Positions 33,006 to 41,870 are shown, counted from the stretch's first letter. The stretch: 64,000 nt of DNA from Thermohalobaculum sp039513195 (GCA_039513195.1 JBCCRM010000005.1:135103-199102); one strand, 5' to 3'. Numbers and translations: made by a program. Notes: generated by a model not told the origin, from the letters alone.

Positions 33006-33392
33006 GCTCACCTGGCTTTTCTGAGAGAGCATCTGCTTCACCAAATTCATCTGGTCTTCCAGATCGGCAATGGCACTGCTCAATTCGTCGCGTTTCGATG
33101 TCAACTCGGTGTGATGACGCTCCGCCGCTTCCAGCGTGGCAGCGAGTTGAGTGACGCCGCTCTCGTCCACGCGGTAGAGGTCGAGCAGGTCTTTGATTTC
33201 CAATAGCGAGAAGCCGAAGCGCTTGCCGCGCAGTATCAGCTTGAGGCGCGCACGGTCGCGAACGGTGAACGTTCGACGTTGCCCGTCACGGATCGGTGCC
33301 AGCAGCTCCTTGTACTCATAGAACCGCAAGGTGCGGGGGGTCACCCCGAACTCCTGACACAACGCGCCAATGGTGTAGGTCTCTTGGCTCAT
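32994..33392 (-). CDS. MerR-family regulator of acyl-CoA metabolism (LiuR-like)
   Basis: 132 residues. It has the MerR winged helix (YTIGALCQEFGVTPRTLRFYEYKELLAPIRDGQRR) and a coiled-coil dimerisation helix (LAATLEAAERHHTELTSKRDELSSAIADLEDQM). There is no C-terminal cysteine metal site, so it is not a metal sensor. This fits the MerR regulators that control branched-chain and fatty-acyl-CoA degradation in alphaproteobacteria. A perfect TTGACGT-AA-ACGTCAA palindrome lies 82 bases upstream, in the divergent gap to the thioesterase gene, and is the likely operator. Confidence 0.9.
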   Translation of the reverse strand: MSQETYTIGALCQEFGVTPRTLRFYEYKELLAPIRDGQRRTFTVRDRARLKLILRGKRFGFSLLEIKDLLDLYRVDESGVTQLAATLEAAERHHTELTSKRDELSSAIADLEDQMNLVKQMLSQKSQVSAAE

Positions 33393-33474
33393 CCAGTGCG
33401 TTTCCCTGATCTTGGACGGCAGGCTTGCCCACTGGCAGTGTTACCCCCGTCAATGTTCCGAGATATGCATTACG

Positions 33475-33490
33475 TTGACGTAAACGTCAA
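33475..33490. promoter_or_regulatory. MerR-type operator palindrome
   Basis: TTGACGTAAACGTCAA, a perfect 7-2-7 inverted repeat in the gap between the leftward merR gene and the rightward thioesterase genes. Sites of this form with a short spacer are what acyl-CoA-metabolism MerR regulators recognise. It is close enough to both starts to control both. Confidence 0.75.
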
Positions 33491-33591
33491 TAAGAATCGC
33501 ATCCGTCGTAAGTTTTTTCCGTCACATTCGGTTGATCGACAGAGGCTCGCCTTTGGCGTAACCCCGGCGGGGTCTGGGGTGGAGGAAGCGC

Positions 33592-34095
33592 ATGAGCCGA
33601 CAGGAGAACGACGAGCCCCAGCTGGGCGCGTTGATGCTGGGAGGGACGCAACCCCTGCTTGAGCCCGTCGGGGAGGGGGAGCTGATGAGCGGCTTGCCCT
33701 TTTCAGGAGAGATCGGCATGCGGCTGCATGGCGCCGGGGGCAGCGTTGCAATCCTCTCGGTGCCCTACGACGAACGACTGATCGGCGACCCGCAAACTGG
33801 CGTTATGCATGGGGGCGTGGTCACGGCGCTGCTGGACACGGCCTGCGGTGCGGCGGTGATGGCGGTGCCGGAAAAGCTCGAGTCGACCGCCACACTCGAT
33901 CTGAGGATCGACTACATGCGTCCGGCAAGTGTCGGACAAACGGTGTTTGCGCGGGCCGAGTGCTATCGGATCACCAGATCGGTCGCGTTTGCACGGGCGG
34001 TCGCGTTTCACGAAGGATCCGACGATCTCGTCGCGTCCGCCGCCGCTGCTTTTGTGATCGAGCGGAGCGCAAAGAGGACCAAGGCCGGTGGCTGA
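33592..34095 (+). CDS. PaaI-type hotdog thioesterase 1
   Basis: 167 residues. Single hotdog domain with the PaaI-family core QTGVMHGGVVTALLDTACGAAVMA and the strand LDLRIDYMRPASVGQTVFARAE. It hydrolyses acyl- or aryl-CoA thioesters in the cytoplasm; substrate not deducible. Start ATG 33592. It overlaps the second thioesterase gene by 8 bases; both lie beside the MerR palindrome and probably belong to its regulon. Confidence 0.92.
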   Translation: MSRQENDEPQLGALMLGGTQPLLEPVGEGELMSGLPFSGEIGMRLHGAGGSVAILSVPYDERLIGDPQTGVMHGGVVTALLDTACGAAVMAVPEKLESTATLDLRIDYMRPASVGQTVFARAECYRITRSVAFARAVAFHEGSDDLVASAAAAFVIERSAKRTKAGG

Positions 34096-34591
34096 GACAA
34101 ATCATCAAATGGCGCGAGAGGCAGACCGTGACGCCGCCCTCTCCGCCCTGACCCAGACGGTGCCCTATAATCGACTGCTCGGCGTGCGCTTCGAGCGGCT
34201 GGGCGACGAGTTGACGGCCCGGCTGCCGTTCCGCCAAGGCTTGGTCGGTAATCCTCTGTTGCCGGCGCTCCATGGTGGGGCCACCGGATCTTTCCTGGAG
34301 ATAACGGCGCTGATGCAGCTCGCCTGGGACATGGTCTCGGCGGAGATCGATAAAGGTGGAGCCTGGGCAAAGGCGGTCGCGGAGGGTGCGTTCCCGGTGT
34401 TTCCGAAAACCGTCGATATCACCGTGGACTATTTGCGTTCCGGGCGCGCGCGGGACAGTTTCGCCCGGGCACGGGTGCAAAAGTCAGGGCGACGGGTGGC
34501 GCATTTGCATGTGGAGGCTTGGCAGGAGGAGCGCTTGCGGCCAATCGCGATGTTGCGTGGGAACTTCCTGATGCCCGGCCAGGGGGGCTGA
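34088..34591 (+). CDS. PaaI-type hotdog thioesterase 2
   Basis: 167 residues, GTG start inside the end of the previous gene. A second hotdog domain: LPALHGGATGSFLEITALMQLAWDM and VDITVDYLRSGRARDSFARARV. The usual HGG motif is retained, but sequence is otherwise clearly different from its neighbour, and an unusual insertion (SAEIDKGGAWAKAVAEGAFP) lies between helix and strand. The two may form a heteromer, as some tandem hotdog proteins do (inference). Confidence 0.9.
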   Translation: MAETNHQMAREADRDAALSALTQTVPYNRLLGVRFERLGDELTARLPFRQGLVGNPLLPALHGGATGSFLEITALMQLAWDMVSAEIDKGGAWAKAVAEGAFPVFPKTVDITVDYLRSGRARDSFARARVQKSGRRVAHLHVEAWQEERLRPIAMLRGNFLMPGQGG

Positions 34592-35184
34592 GATCAATAC
34601 TCAGCCGTCCTCCCGGGGGTCTCTGCCGCGGCCCGATGGGGCGCGACCGGTAGGGCACCGTCAGCGACCGCCGACGGGGGATGCCATGGATAGATCGGCG
34701 GCGATAAAGGTCGGGTGCTGCGAACGGCGCCCGGGCAAGGGTTGGTCCATGTCATGGACGAAGGTGGCGTCGCGGGTTGCGGGCCGATCTTCGTTAGGCA
34801 CGGCGTTTGGCCCTTGAGTGGACAGCATGATGGCAAAGAGCGCGATCACCACGTCCTGTTTTTGGGGGTCGAGAAACATCTTGTCCTCCTTCTCGCTCCA
34901 CGCTCACCCGGAGGTTCACTTACCAGCCTCTTCCGTGGCAGGTACCGGGCGACGGTCCCCGTCATCGCCCGGATGCCTGATGCTGCCACGTCTGCCTCAC
35001 ACGCTTTCTTATTGGTGCCCCACAAACCACTCAAATGCGGAGAGAATGTGATTTTGCGGGTCGGTAATGAGGCAAGGCGGGCGCGCCGTTCGGAACGCCA
35101 GGTTTGTGTGATTTTTGGTACAGCTATAGATGGTGCGGCTGTGGCTTGCGGTTGGGCGGTCAATGCGCCGGGGAAGGGCTTTCA
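34592..35184. other. Intergenic region holding a possible small gene
   Basis: About 590 bases between the thioesterase and MATE genes. Part of it (34660-34900) may be a small leftward gene, described separately. The stretch 34980-35130 has lower GC than its surroundings and probably holds promoters for that gene and for the rightward MATE gene. Nothing else is supported. Confidence 0.45.
34661..34879 (-). CDS. Possible small protein with a strong ribosome binding site
   Basis: 72 residues. The only strong evidence is AAGGAGG spaced six bases before ATG 34879. The N terminus contains a short hydrophobic stretch (DVVIALFAIMLSTQG); the rest is polar, with no recognised motif. Supported by translation signals and position in an otherwise empty gap, not by homology, so it may be spurious. 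Confidence 0.45.
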   Translation of the reverse strand: MFLDPQKQDVVIALFAIMLSTQGPNAVPNEDRPATRDATFVHDMDQPLPGRRSQHPTFIAADLSMASPVGGR

Positions 35185-36534
35185 GTGACTGGGGAGGCTG
35201 TGTCCTCCGGGGCAATCACCTATCGGCGGGTCGCGTCCATCGCGCTGCCGGTGGTCTTCGCGAATGCCACGGTGCCGTTGCAGGGCGCAATCGACACGGC
35301 GATTATCGGCAATCAGGGCGAGGCGGTCCTGCTGGCGGCTGTGACCTTGGGTGCCAGCATCGTGACGCTGCTGTTCTCCTCCTTCAATTTCCTGCAGGTG
35401 GGCGTCTCCGGGCTGACCGCCCAGGCCTACGGCGCTGGGGATCGCCGACGGGTCATGAACACGCGGGCCCGCGCCTTCGTGGTTGCCGCGGCGGTTTCGG
35501 CAGTGCTGATTCTGCTGCAGGTCCCGATTGCGTCCCTGGGTCTGATGCTGTTCGAGGGGTCGGCTGAAGCCGAGCGCCTCGCCCGAAACTACGTGCTCAT
35601 CCTGGTCTGGGGAGCGCCCGCTCATCTCGGGACATATGCGCTGATCGGATGGTTTACGGGGCTCGAGCGGACCAATCGGCTCCTCGAGCTGCAGTTGGTG
35701 GTGTCGCTCAGCAACGTGGCGCTCAATCTCGTTTTTGTGGTTGGCCTGGGCTGGGGCGTCGAGGGTGTCGCCCTCGGCACAGCCATTGCCGCTTGGATCG
35801 GCCTTGGCGTCGGGGTCCTGCGTGCGCGGGCAGAGGGGCGCCGGCTGGCGCCGGATTGCCGGCTCGACTGGGCGCGGGTCCTGGAACGGGCCGAGCTGCG
35901 TCAAGTGATGGCTCTCAACCGCGATATCTTCGTGCGGACGCTTTTGCTGACCGGGAGCCTCGCTTGGGTAGCGCGGCTTGGCTCGACCCAAGGCGACGTG
36001 GTGCTTGCTGCCAACGGTATCCTTCTACAGTTCCTGACCTTTTCGGCCTATGCGTTGGATGGCTTTGCGATGGCGGCGGAAACCCTGGTGGGGCAGGCCT
36101 TCGGCGGCCGGGACCGGTCGCGGTTACGCCGCGCCGTGATCGTCTCGACCGTCGCCGCGTTCCTGCTGTCGATAGCCTTCGCGGCGCTGGCCACGGGGCT
36201 GTCGGGGCCGATCGTGCGGGCCTTCACCAATGTCGACGCGGTCCGAGAGGTCGCCTTCGCCCATATCCTGTGGGCGAGCCTCATCCCTGTGATTGCGGTC
36301 TTCGCCTTTCAACTCGACGGCGTTTTCGTCGGTGCGGCCGAGGGGGCGGCTATGCGCAACGCGATGATCGTCTCGGTGGCGGTGTTCGTCCCGTCGAGCC
36401 TGATTTTGGTGGAGGCACTGGGCAATCATGGGCTGTGGCTGGGCATTTGGATTTGGCTAGCGATGCGGGCGCTGACCTTGGCTGCGCTCTATCCGCGCTT
36501 GGAGGCCCGGCTAGCCAGGTCCTGGGCGGCTTGA
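35185..36534 (+). CDS. MATE-family multidrug efflux transporter (DinF-like)
   Basis: 449 residues from GTG 35185 (GAAGG upstream), which removes an improbable Cys/Trp-rich leader. About 12 membrane helices in two six-helix halves. Typical MATE features are the first-helix ALPVVFANATVPLQGAIDTAIIG and NFLQVGVSGLTAQAYGAGD. These proteins extrude organic cations and drugs in exchange for H+ or Na+; the substrate here is unknown. Stands alone; convergent with pyrD. Confidence 0.93.
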   Translation: MTGEAVSSGAITYRRVASIALPVVFANATVPLQGAIDTAIIGNQGEAVLLAAVTLGASIVTLLFSSFNFLQVGVSGLTAQAYGAGDRRRVMNTRARAFVVAAAVSAVLILLQVPIASLGLMLFEGSAEAERLARNYVLILVWGAPAHLGTYALIGWFTGLERTNRLLELQLVVSLSNVALNLVFVVGLGWGVEGVALGTAIAAWIGLGVGVLRARAEGRRLAPDCRLDWARVLERAELRQVMALNRDIFVRTLLLTGSLAWVARLGSTQGDVVLAANGILLQFLTFSAYALDGFAMAAETLVGQAFGGRDRSRLRRAVIVSTVAAFLLSIAFAALATGLSGPIVRAFTNVDAVREVAFAHILWASLIPVIAVFAFQLDGVFVGAAEGAAMRNAMIVSVAVFVPSSLILVEALGNHGLWLGIWIWLAMRALTLAALYPRLEARLARSWAA

Positions 36535-36704
36535 AGTGCGGAGCATCGGCAGCTGACGGTTCCGCCCCGCTGACGCGGGCCGTCCTGGCCGCCGCGACCG
36601 CCTGACGGAGAGTGGCAAGGCCGCGCCCGCGGCGGCGTGCCCGCATACGTGCCTGTGGCACCGCCGCAGGCCTTGGCGGGTTGTGCGGCGCCTCGTGGGA
36701 GAGG

Positions 36705-37760
36705 TCAGGAATGGGCACTGCCTACCGCCTCGGCGACAGAGTTGAAGCCGTCGCGAAGGAGCAGCTGATCGAGGTCCCTTGCGATCTGCCCGGGGAGCGA
36801 GATACCGCGATAGACCATGGCCGTGTAAAGCTGCACCGCGCTCGCGCCATGCCGGATGCGGGCATAGGCGTCCTCGGCGCTCTCGATCCCACCGACCCCT
36901 ATCAGCGGGATGCGCCCCTCGGTCAGGCGGTAAAGGCTCGCCAGCACCGCCTCGGCGCGCGCCTTCAAAGGCCGGCCGGAGAGGCCGCCTGCCTCCTTCG
37001 CCCTAGCTGAGGCGAGAGCGTCCCGGGCAAGCGTGGTGTTGGTGGCGATGATTGCGTCGATCCGGTGCACGACGGACAATTCGGCAATCTCGGCCAACGC
37101 TTCTGCCTCGAGATCTGGCGATATCTTCAGAAAAAGCGGCTTGGTCGCTTCCGCATCGAGGACCCTGCGTGCGGCCGTCATACGTTCGAGGAGCTCGTCC
37201 AAGGCCGCACGGGCCTGCAGAGCGCGAAGCCCCTCGGTGTTCGGCGACGATACATTCACCGTGAAGAAATCCGCGGCGTCATGGAGCGCCCGAAAGACCG
37301 ACTCATAATCCGCTGCGCGGTCCGGGCTGTCCTTGTTCGCGCCAAGATTGACACCGACCAAACCGGCGCCGCGGGCCCGGATCAGCCTGGGCCGCACATT
37401 TACCATGCCACGATTGTTAAATCCGAGGCGGTTGATCACGGCATGATCATGGCGCAGGCGGAACAGCCGCGGCCGTGGATTGCCGGGCTGCGGGCGCGGG
37501 GTTATGGCGCCGATCTCGACGAAGCCGGGACCGGCGGCGAGAAGCGGCCGCAGCGCCTCGGCATTCTTGTCGAAGCCCGCAGCGATGCCGATCGGGTTGG
37601 GGAGCGCAAGACCGGCGATCCTCGTTTCCAGACGCGGCGCAGTGACCGGGCCCGTGCGAGGGCCCGCACCGACCCTGAGTGCCAGGAGGGCCAGGGCATG
37701 GGCGCGTTCGGGTTCCAACAGGCCGACCGCCGCCAGACCGGCGCGTTCTAGTAGGGTCAT
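36705..37760 (-). CDS. pyrD: Dihydroorotate dehydrogenase (quinone), class 2
   Basis: 351 residues from ATG 37760. Class 2 features: N-terminal membrane-associated helices (LLERAGLAAVGLLEPERAHALALLAL), then LPNPIGIAAGFDKNAEA, NRLGFNNRG, VGVNLGANKDS, the serine-containing FTVNVSSPNT and VGGIESAEDAYARIRHGAS for FMN phosphate binding. It oxidises dihydroorotate to orotate with ubiquinone at the inner membrane in pyrimidine synthesis. Its start overlaps the stop of the DUF952 gene (ATGA). Confidence 0.96.
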   Translation of the reverse strand: MTLLERAGLAAVGLLEPERAHALALLALRVGAGPRTGPVTAPRLETRIAGLALPNPIGIAAGFDKNAEALRPLLAAGPGFVEIGAITPRPQPGNPRPRLFRLRHDHAVINRLGFNNRGMVNVRPRLIRARGAGLVGVNLGANKDSPDRAADYESVFRALHDAADFFTVNVSSPNTEGLRALQARAALDELLERMTAARRVLDAEATKPLFLKISPDLEAEALAEIAELSVVHRIDAIIATNTTLARDALASARAKEAGGLSGRPLKARAEAVLASLYRLTEGRIPLIGVGGIESAEDAYARIRHGASAVQLYTAMVYRGISLPGQIARDLDQLLLRDGFNSVAEAVGSAHS

Positions 37761-38101
37761 TTGGCGAAGCCCGGCGGAAACCGGTGGTGGCCATCGGTGC
37801 CGATGGGCAGAGGATTCGCAGACACGACATCGCCCAATCGCAGGGATCCGTAGAGATGAGGGAAAAGCTGTCCGCCCCGGGACGGTTCCCATTTCAACGC
37901 GTCGCCGAGGGCGGCGGCCTCTATCGCCAGCAGCATCAGGCCATCTTGCCCGGCAAAATACGTCGACACGGTCTCCGCCACCTGCGCTGCTGTCGAGAAA
38001 TGCACAAAGCCGTCGGCCAGATCGACCGGGGCGCCGGCGCTCTCCCCGTGCGCCTGGAGGGCCGACCATTGATCGGCCGTCAGGATTTTGTAGATCAGCA
38101 T
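37757..38101 (-). CDS. DUF952 family protein
   Basis: 114 residues from ATG 38101, giving the family start MLIYKILTADQWSAL. Other family marks are DGFVHFSTAAQVAETVSTYFAG and FPHLYGSLRLGDVV. DUF952 proteins are small, cytoplasmic and resemble ADP-ribosyltransferase-fold proteins, but no activity is established. Directly coupled to pyrD, a common pairing in alphaproteobacteria. Confidence 0.9.
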   Translation of the reverse strand: MLIYKILTADQWSALQAHGESAGAPVDLADGFVHFSTAAQVAETVSTYFAGQDGLMLLAIEAAALGDALKWEPSRGGQLFPHLYGSLRLGDVVSANPLPIGTDGHHRFPPGFAK

Positions 38102-38160
38102 CGCGCCCTGCTGGCCCATCGGTGCGCGGAGGTCAATCCCGGGCAGGCCCGCCACCGACC

Positions 38161-38179
38161 GGGGGTGGGTGGGGGAGGG
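38161..38179 (+). other. Potential G-quadruplex
   Basis: GGGGGTGGGTGGGGGAGGG: four G-runs separated by single bases, the loop pattern expected to fold most stably. It lies on the plus strand in the gap between the leftward DMT transporter and DUF952/pyrD genes. Confidence 0.6.
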
Positions 38180-38219
38180 AGGTGGCGGGCCTGCCGGATC
38201 CAGACCACCCGCCTGCCGC

Positions 38220-39170
38220 TCAGCCCTGGGGCGGCATCGCGCGCCTGGCCTCTTTCCGCTCTGCGAGAATGCCGAGCTGCCGCTCCCGCCACAGAATAAA
38301 GAGGCCGGCGCCGATCACGATGCTGGCGCCTAGGAGCACAGCAACCTCTGGTGCTTCCCCGAAGATGAAGTACCCGATCAACAGCCCGTAGATCATCGAT
38401 GTGTAATCGAAGGGCGCGACTGTCGAGGCGTCGGCGTGGCGGTAGCTCTCGGTCAAAAAAATCTGCGCGGTACCGCCAAAGACGCCTGAGACAATCAACA
38501 GCAGCCAGACTTCCGCCGACGGCCAGACCCAGCCGAACGGCAGCGTGAGAAGAGCCCCGAGCGAGCAGCTGACATGGAACCAAAACACGATGGCCAGCAC
38601 CGGCTCGGTCCGTGCCAGCCACCGAACGTGGATCTGGGCAAGTGCCATCAGAAAGGCCGCGACAAGCGCGGTGATCGTGCCAATCGCTTCAAGGTCGGAG
38701 CCGAAGCCGTCGCGCAAGACCGTCAGCCTCGGCCAGATCATCACGATGACACCGATCAGCCCAATGAAAACGGCGCTCCACCGATAGGCCCGGACCACCT
38801 CGCCGAGCAGAAACACCGCCATCACCGTCGCGAGGAGCGGCGCCGCAAAGCCGATCGCAATCACCTCCGGCAGCGGCAGGAGGCCGAGCGCCGTGAAGCT
38901 GACACCCATTCCAGCGGCTCCGATGACGCCCCGTATCGCATGGGCGCGGAGATTTCTAGTCGAGGTCGCAGCGGCGAGCCGACCCCGTGCCCAGGCATAG
39001 GCGACAACCACTGGCAGCGCGAGGAAGGCGCGGAAGAAGACGGCTTCGCCCGCCGGCACCTCCGCTTGTGCCGCCTTCACCGCCGCCGCCATCACCGAAA
39101 AGATCGCGACGGAGGCGCATTTGAGGGCGATCCCACGGACCGGCGCGCTGGCGGGTTGCACCTCAGCCAT
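38220..39170 (-). CDS. EamA/DMT-family transporter
   Basis: 316 residues from ATG 39170. Ten membrane helices arranged as two EamA repeats: the first begins at ALKCASVAIFSVMAAAVKAAQ, the second at AIGTITALVAAFLMALAQIHVRWLA; FFRAFLALPVV and FDYTSMIYGLLIGYFIFGE are family-like. Probably exports a metabolite or amino acid, substrate unknown. Overlaps the upstream GFA-type gene by 8 bases. Confidence 0.93.
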   Translation of the reverse strand: MAEVQPASAPVRGIALKCASVAIFSVMAAAVKAAQAEVPAGEAVFFRAFLALPVVVAYAWARGRLAAATSTRNLRAHAIRGVIGAAGMGVSFTALGLLPLPEVIAIGFAAPLLATVMAVFLLGEVVRAYRWSAVFIGLIGVIVMIWPRLTVLRDGFGSDLEAIGTITALVAAFLMALAQIHVRWLARTEPVLAIVFWFHVSCSLGALLTLPFGWVWPSAEVWLLLIVSGVFGGTAQIFLTESYRHADASTVAPFDYTSMIYGLLIGYFIFGEAPEVAVLLGASIVIGAGLFILWRERQLGILAERKEARRAMPPQG

Positions 39171-39600
39171 CGGGCTCGCGCAGGGTTGTCGGGGTCCAGC
39201 GGGCACGGCGCCTGGCGATGCGGTCGGCTGCTGTTTCGCCGTCGTAATGGACGAGCGGCGGGGCCGGGTCGAGGCGATCCCGTGCCTCCAGCACGTTCGC
39301 ATTGAGAGTGGCAAAGCCCTTCCCCTCAACGTCAATGAACGCTGCCAGATAGACACCGCAGCGGGGGCAGAGCAGGAAATCGGCCGTGCCTAAGCCAAAC
39401 CGGTAGCGTGTCAGCCCGCCGGGCGCGGCGAGGATCTCGAGCATCCCTGCCGGGTCGGCCAAAGTCCTGGCGCCATGGCTGCGGCAAAAGCTGCAAGCGC
39501 AGCGGCGAAGCTGCAGCTCTGCGAGCATCGTCGGGCTGTGGAAACACAGCGTCACGCTGCCGCAATGGCAACTGCCTGCGTGGCGGTCTGCGCCGCTCAT
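39163..39600 (-). CDS. GFA family (glutathione-dependent aldehyde-activating-like) protein
   Basis: 145 residues. Zinc-binding cysteines are arranged as in the GFA/DUF636 fold: SCHCGSV, RRCACSFCRSHGA and LCPRCGVYLAAF. Such proteins bind zinc through these motifs; activation of formaldehyde by glutathione was shown for only some. No motif narrows the substrate. Co-translated with the DMT transporter. Confidence 0.9.
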   Translation of the reverse strand: MSGADRHAGSCHCGSVTLCFHSPTMLAELQLRRCACSFCRSHGARTLADPAGMLEILAAPGGLTRYRFGLGTADFLLCPRCGVYLAAFIDVEGKGFATLNANVLEARDRLDPAPPLVHYDGETAADRIARRRARWTPTTLREPDG

Positions 39601-39624
39601 CGCGGGAGCAGGGCGGACCTCGCC

Positions 39625-40272
39625 CTAACGGCAGCGGGTGAAGCGAACGCCGCGGATACCGTTGACCTGGCTGAGGAGATGCGTCTCTTCATCGACATAC
39701 TGGATGATTTGCTCGGCTGGCCAGGAGGGGTGGAAGACGCGGGCATTCCGACCCTCGACCGCGAGAATTTGGTTGGCGCCCAGAGGAAGATCGTAGCCAG
39801 GTCGGACTTGCCAGACCCGATAAAGATCACCCTCGACCCGGTAACGCAGATGCGGATCCTCGCAGCTGCCCGCCCCGGTTTCCACCCACTCACCGGTCAG
39901 CCAGCTCGCAAAATGGGTCTCCTCGGCCGTAGCATCCTCATCCGCGACCGCGGCCGAGGCAGGAACGAGGAGGGCGGACAGAATCGCAACCGAACGCAAC
40001 GTGGCCCGGTCGATCCTCCGACGAGCGCCGGAGGCGACGAGCCGACCGGCCAAGCCGGATGCGGTGCCGTGGAGCGCCTGCAAACCGATGGCGAGCGCTG
40101 CGCTGGCAAAGGTCAGCGCCATAGTCGCTGCGGGGACGGTCCCAAAGGCGCGCAACGCCATCGTCCGTTCGGTATCGAACAGCACCGTCGCAAATGGCAG
40201 CAGCGCCATGGCGGCGGCGAGAAGAATGCCCATCATCATGCCTCTGAAAACCAGGTGATCGGGACGGCTCAT
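39625..40272 (-). CDS. Hypothetical membrane/periplasmic protein
   Basis: 215 residues. Two hydrophobic helices occupy about 11-30 and 46-64, and a third segment at about 93-110 (SVAILSALLVPASAAVA) looks like a signal peptide with an AVA cleavage site. The remaining C-terminal part (about 105 residues, with SWLTGEWVETGAGSCEDPHLRYRVEGDLYRVW) would be periplasmic and has two cysteines that could pair. It could be a real fusion, or the true product could start inside. ATG overlaps the aminotransferase stop (ATGA). Confidence 0.7.
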   Translation of the reverse strand: MSRPDHLVFRGMMMGILLAAAMALLPFATVLFDTERTMALRAFGTVPAATMALTFASAALAIGLQALHGTASGLAGRLVASGARRRIDRATLRSVAILSALLVPASAAVADEDATAEETHFASWLTGEWVETGAGSCEDPHLRYRVEGDLYRVWQVRPGYDLPLGANQILAVEGRNARVFHPSWPAEQIIQYVDEETHLLSQVNGIRGVRFTRCR

Positions 40273-41657
40273 CCGAGATGCCCCTCCGCCTTTGCCCAGG
40301 CATAAGTTGTGTCGAGGGCGGCGGGTAGCGGGGCGAAGAGGCTCTCGACCTCGTCCTCGGTGATGATCATCGGCGGGCAGAAGGCCAGCGTGTCGCCGAT
40401 CGCGCGCAGGATGACCCCATGCTCAAGCAGTACCTTCGAGAGATGCGGGCCCACCTTGCCGGGCTGCGCAAACATCGCCGCCGTGGTCTTTTCTGGCGAG
40501 AGTTCCAGCCCCCCCATCAAGCCGATGCCGCGGGCCTCGCCGACCAGCGGATGGTCCGCGAGCGCGCGAAGCTTTGCCTGGAAAAGCGGCGCAATCTTCT
40601 GCACGTGTGCGACCATGTTTCGCCGCTGGTAGATCTCAAGCGTTGCGAGCCCGACCGCACAGCCGAGCGGGTGGCCACCATAAGTATAACCGTGGCCGAG
40701 CGCCGGTTGCCGGCCGCTCTCAGCCTCGATCGCTTCGGCCATCTCGACATCCATCGCAACTGCGGACAGCGGCGCGTAGGCGGCGGTGAGCTGCTTGGCC
40801 ATCGATACGGATTGCGGCGCCACCCCCAGCGTCTCCGCCCCGAACCAGTTACCGGTTCGGCCGAAGCCGCAGATCACCTCGTCATCGATGAGCCGCACAT
40901 CGTATTTGGCGAGGACCGGTTGGATCGCCGCGAAGTATCCCTTCGGCGGTACGATCACGCCGCCGGCGCCCATCACGGGCTCTGCAATGAAGGCGGCCAC
41001 GGTGTCCGGATCCTCCGCGAGGATCATCTCTTCCAGTTCCGTCGCCAGACGCTGCGAAAATGCCTCCTCGCTCTCGCCAGCTTCCGACTCGCGCCAGTGA
41101 TGCGGGCAGCGCGTGTGCTTCACGAAATCGAAGGGCAGGTCGAATTGCCCGTGATTGAGGGGCAGCCCGGTGAGCGAGGCGGAGACCAAAGTTACCCCGT
41201 GATAGCCGCGCTTGCGGGAGATAATCTTCTTCTTCTGCGGCCGCCCAAGCGCGTTGTTCATGTACCAGGTCAGCTTGATCTGAGTATCGTTCGCCTCAGA
41301 GCCGGAGGAGCAGTAGAACACCCGCGCCATCGGCGTCGGAAACATGTCCTTAATCTTTTCGGCGAGCTCGATGGCAGGCTCGTGGCTGCGCCCGCCGAAG
41401 AGGTGATAATAGGGAAGCCTGGCCAATTGCGCCTGCGCCGCCTCGATCAGCTCTTGGTCGCCAAAGCCGAGGCCGGCGCACCAGAGGCCCGCCATCCCCT
41501 CGATATAGCGTTTGCCGGCATCGTCATAGACATAGACGCCCTCGCCCCGGTCGATGACATGGGCACCGCCTGCCCGGTGGGCGGTCATATTGGTGTAAGG
41601 GTGCAAGAGCGCTTCGATATCGCGCATCTGGGCGTTGGTGAGCTGGTCGTTCGGCAT
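40269..41657 (-). CDS. Class III (omega-type) aminotransferase
   Basis: 462 residues. PLP motifs: YCSSGSEAND for the phosphate, RLIDDEVICGFGRTG with Asp for the pyridine nitrogen, and the Schiff-base Lys288 in SVSMAKQLTAAYAPL. The layout matches the putrescine/beta-alanine/taurine-pyruvate aminotransferase group used in polyamine or sulfonate catabolism. The amine donor cannot be told from sequence alone; pyruvate is the likely acceptor. The next gene downstream is coupled by four bases. Confidence 0.93.
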   Translation of the reverse strand: MPNDQLTNAQMRDIEALLHPYTNMTAHRAGGAHVIDRGEGVYVYDDAGKRYIEGMAGLWCAGLGFGDQELIEAAQAQLARLPYYHLFGGRSHEPAIELAEKIKDMFPTPMARVFYCSSGSEANDTQIKLTWYMNNALGRPQKKKIISRKRGYHGVTLVSASLTGLPLNHGQFDLPFDFVKHTRCPHHWRESEAGESEEAFSQRLATELEEMILAEDPDTVAAFIAEPVMGAGGVIVPPKGYFAAIQPVLAKYDVRLIDDEVICGFGRTGNWFGAETLGVAPQSVSMAKQLTAAYAPLSAVAMDVEMAEAIEAESGRQPALGHGYTYGGHPLGCAVGLATLEIYQRRNMVAHVQKIAPLFQAKLRALADHPLVGEARGIGLMGGLELSPEKTTAAMFAQPGKVGPHLSKVLLEHGVILRAIGDTLAFCPPMIITEDEVESLFAPLPAALDTTYAWAKAEGHLG

Positions 41658-41870
41658 TTGCAGCCTCCATCCTGGATCTGCTCACCCTACGCCGCGGCGC
41701 CGTCGCTGCCAATCGCTTGGCGGTGATCGGTCGCACCGAGGCGTGGTGCGCCGCGCGCCGACTGATCGGTCCTGTTGCAGTGCAATGTCACCCACGGCGT
41801 AAAGATATCGTTAGGGACCCGATGCGATGCCTCTGCCGTTGGTGCCGTCTACGCGCATTGGGAGCATTCT

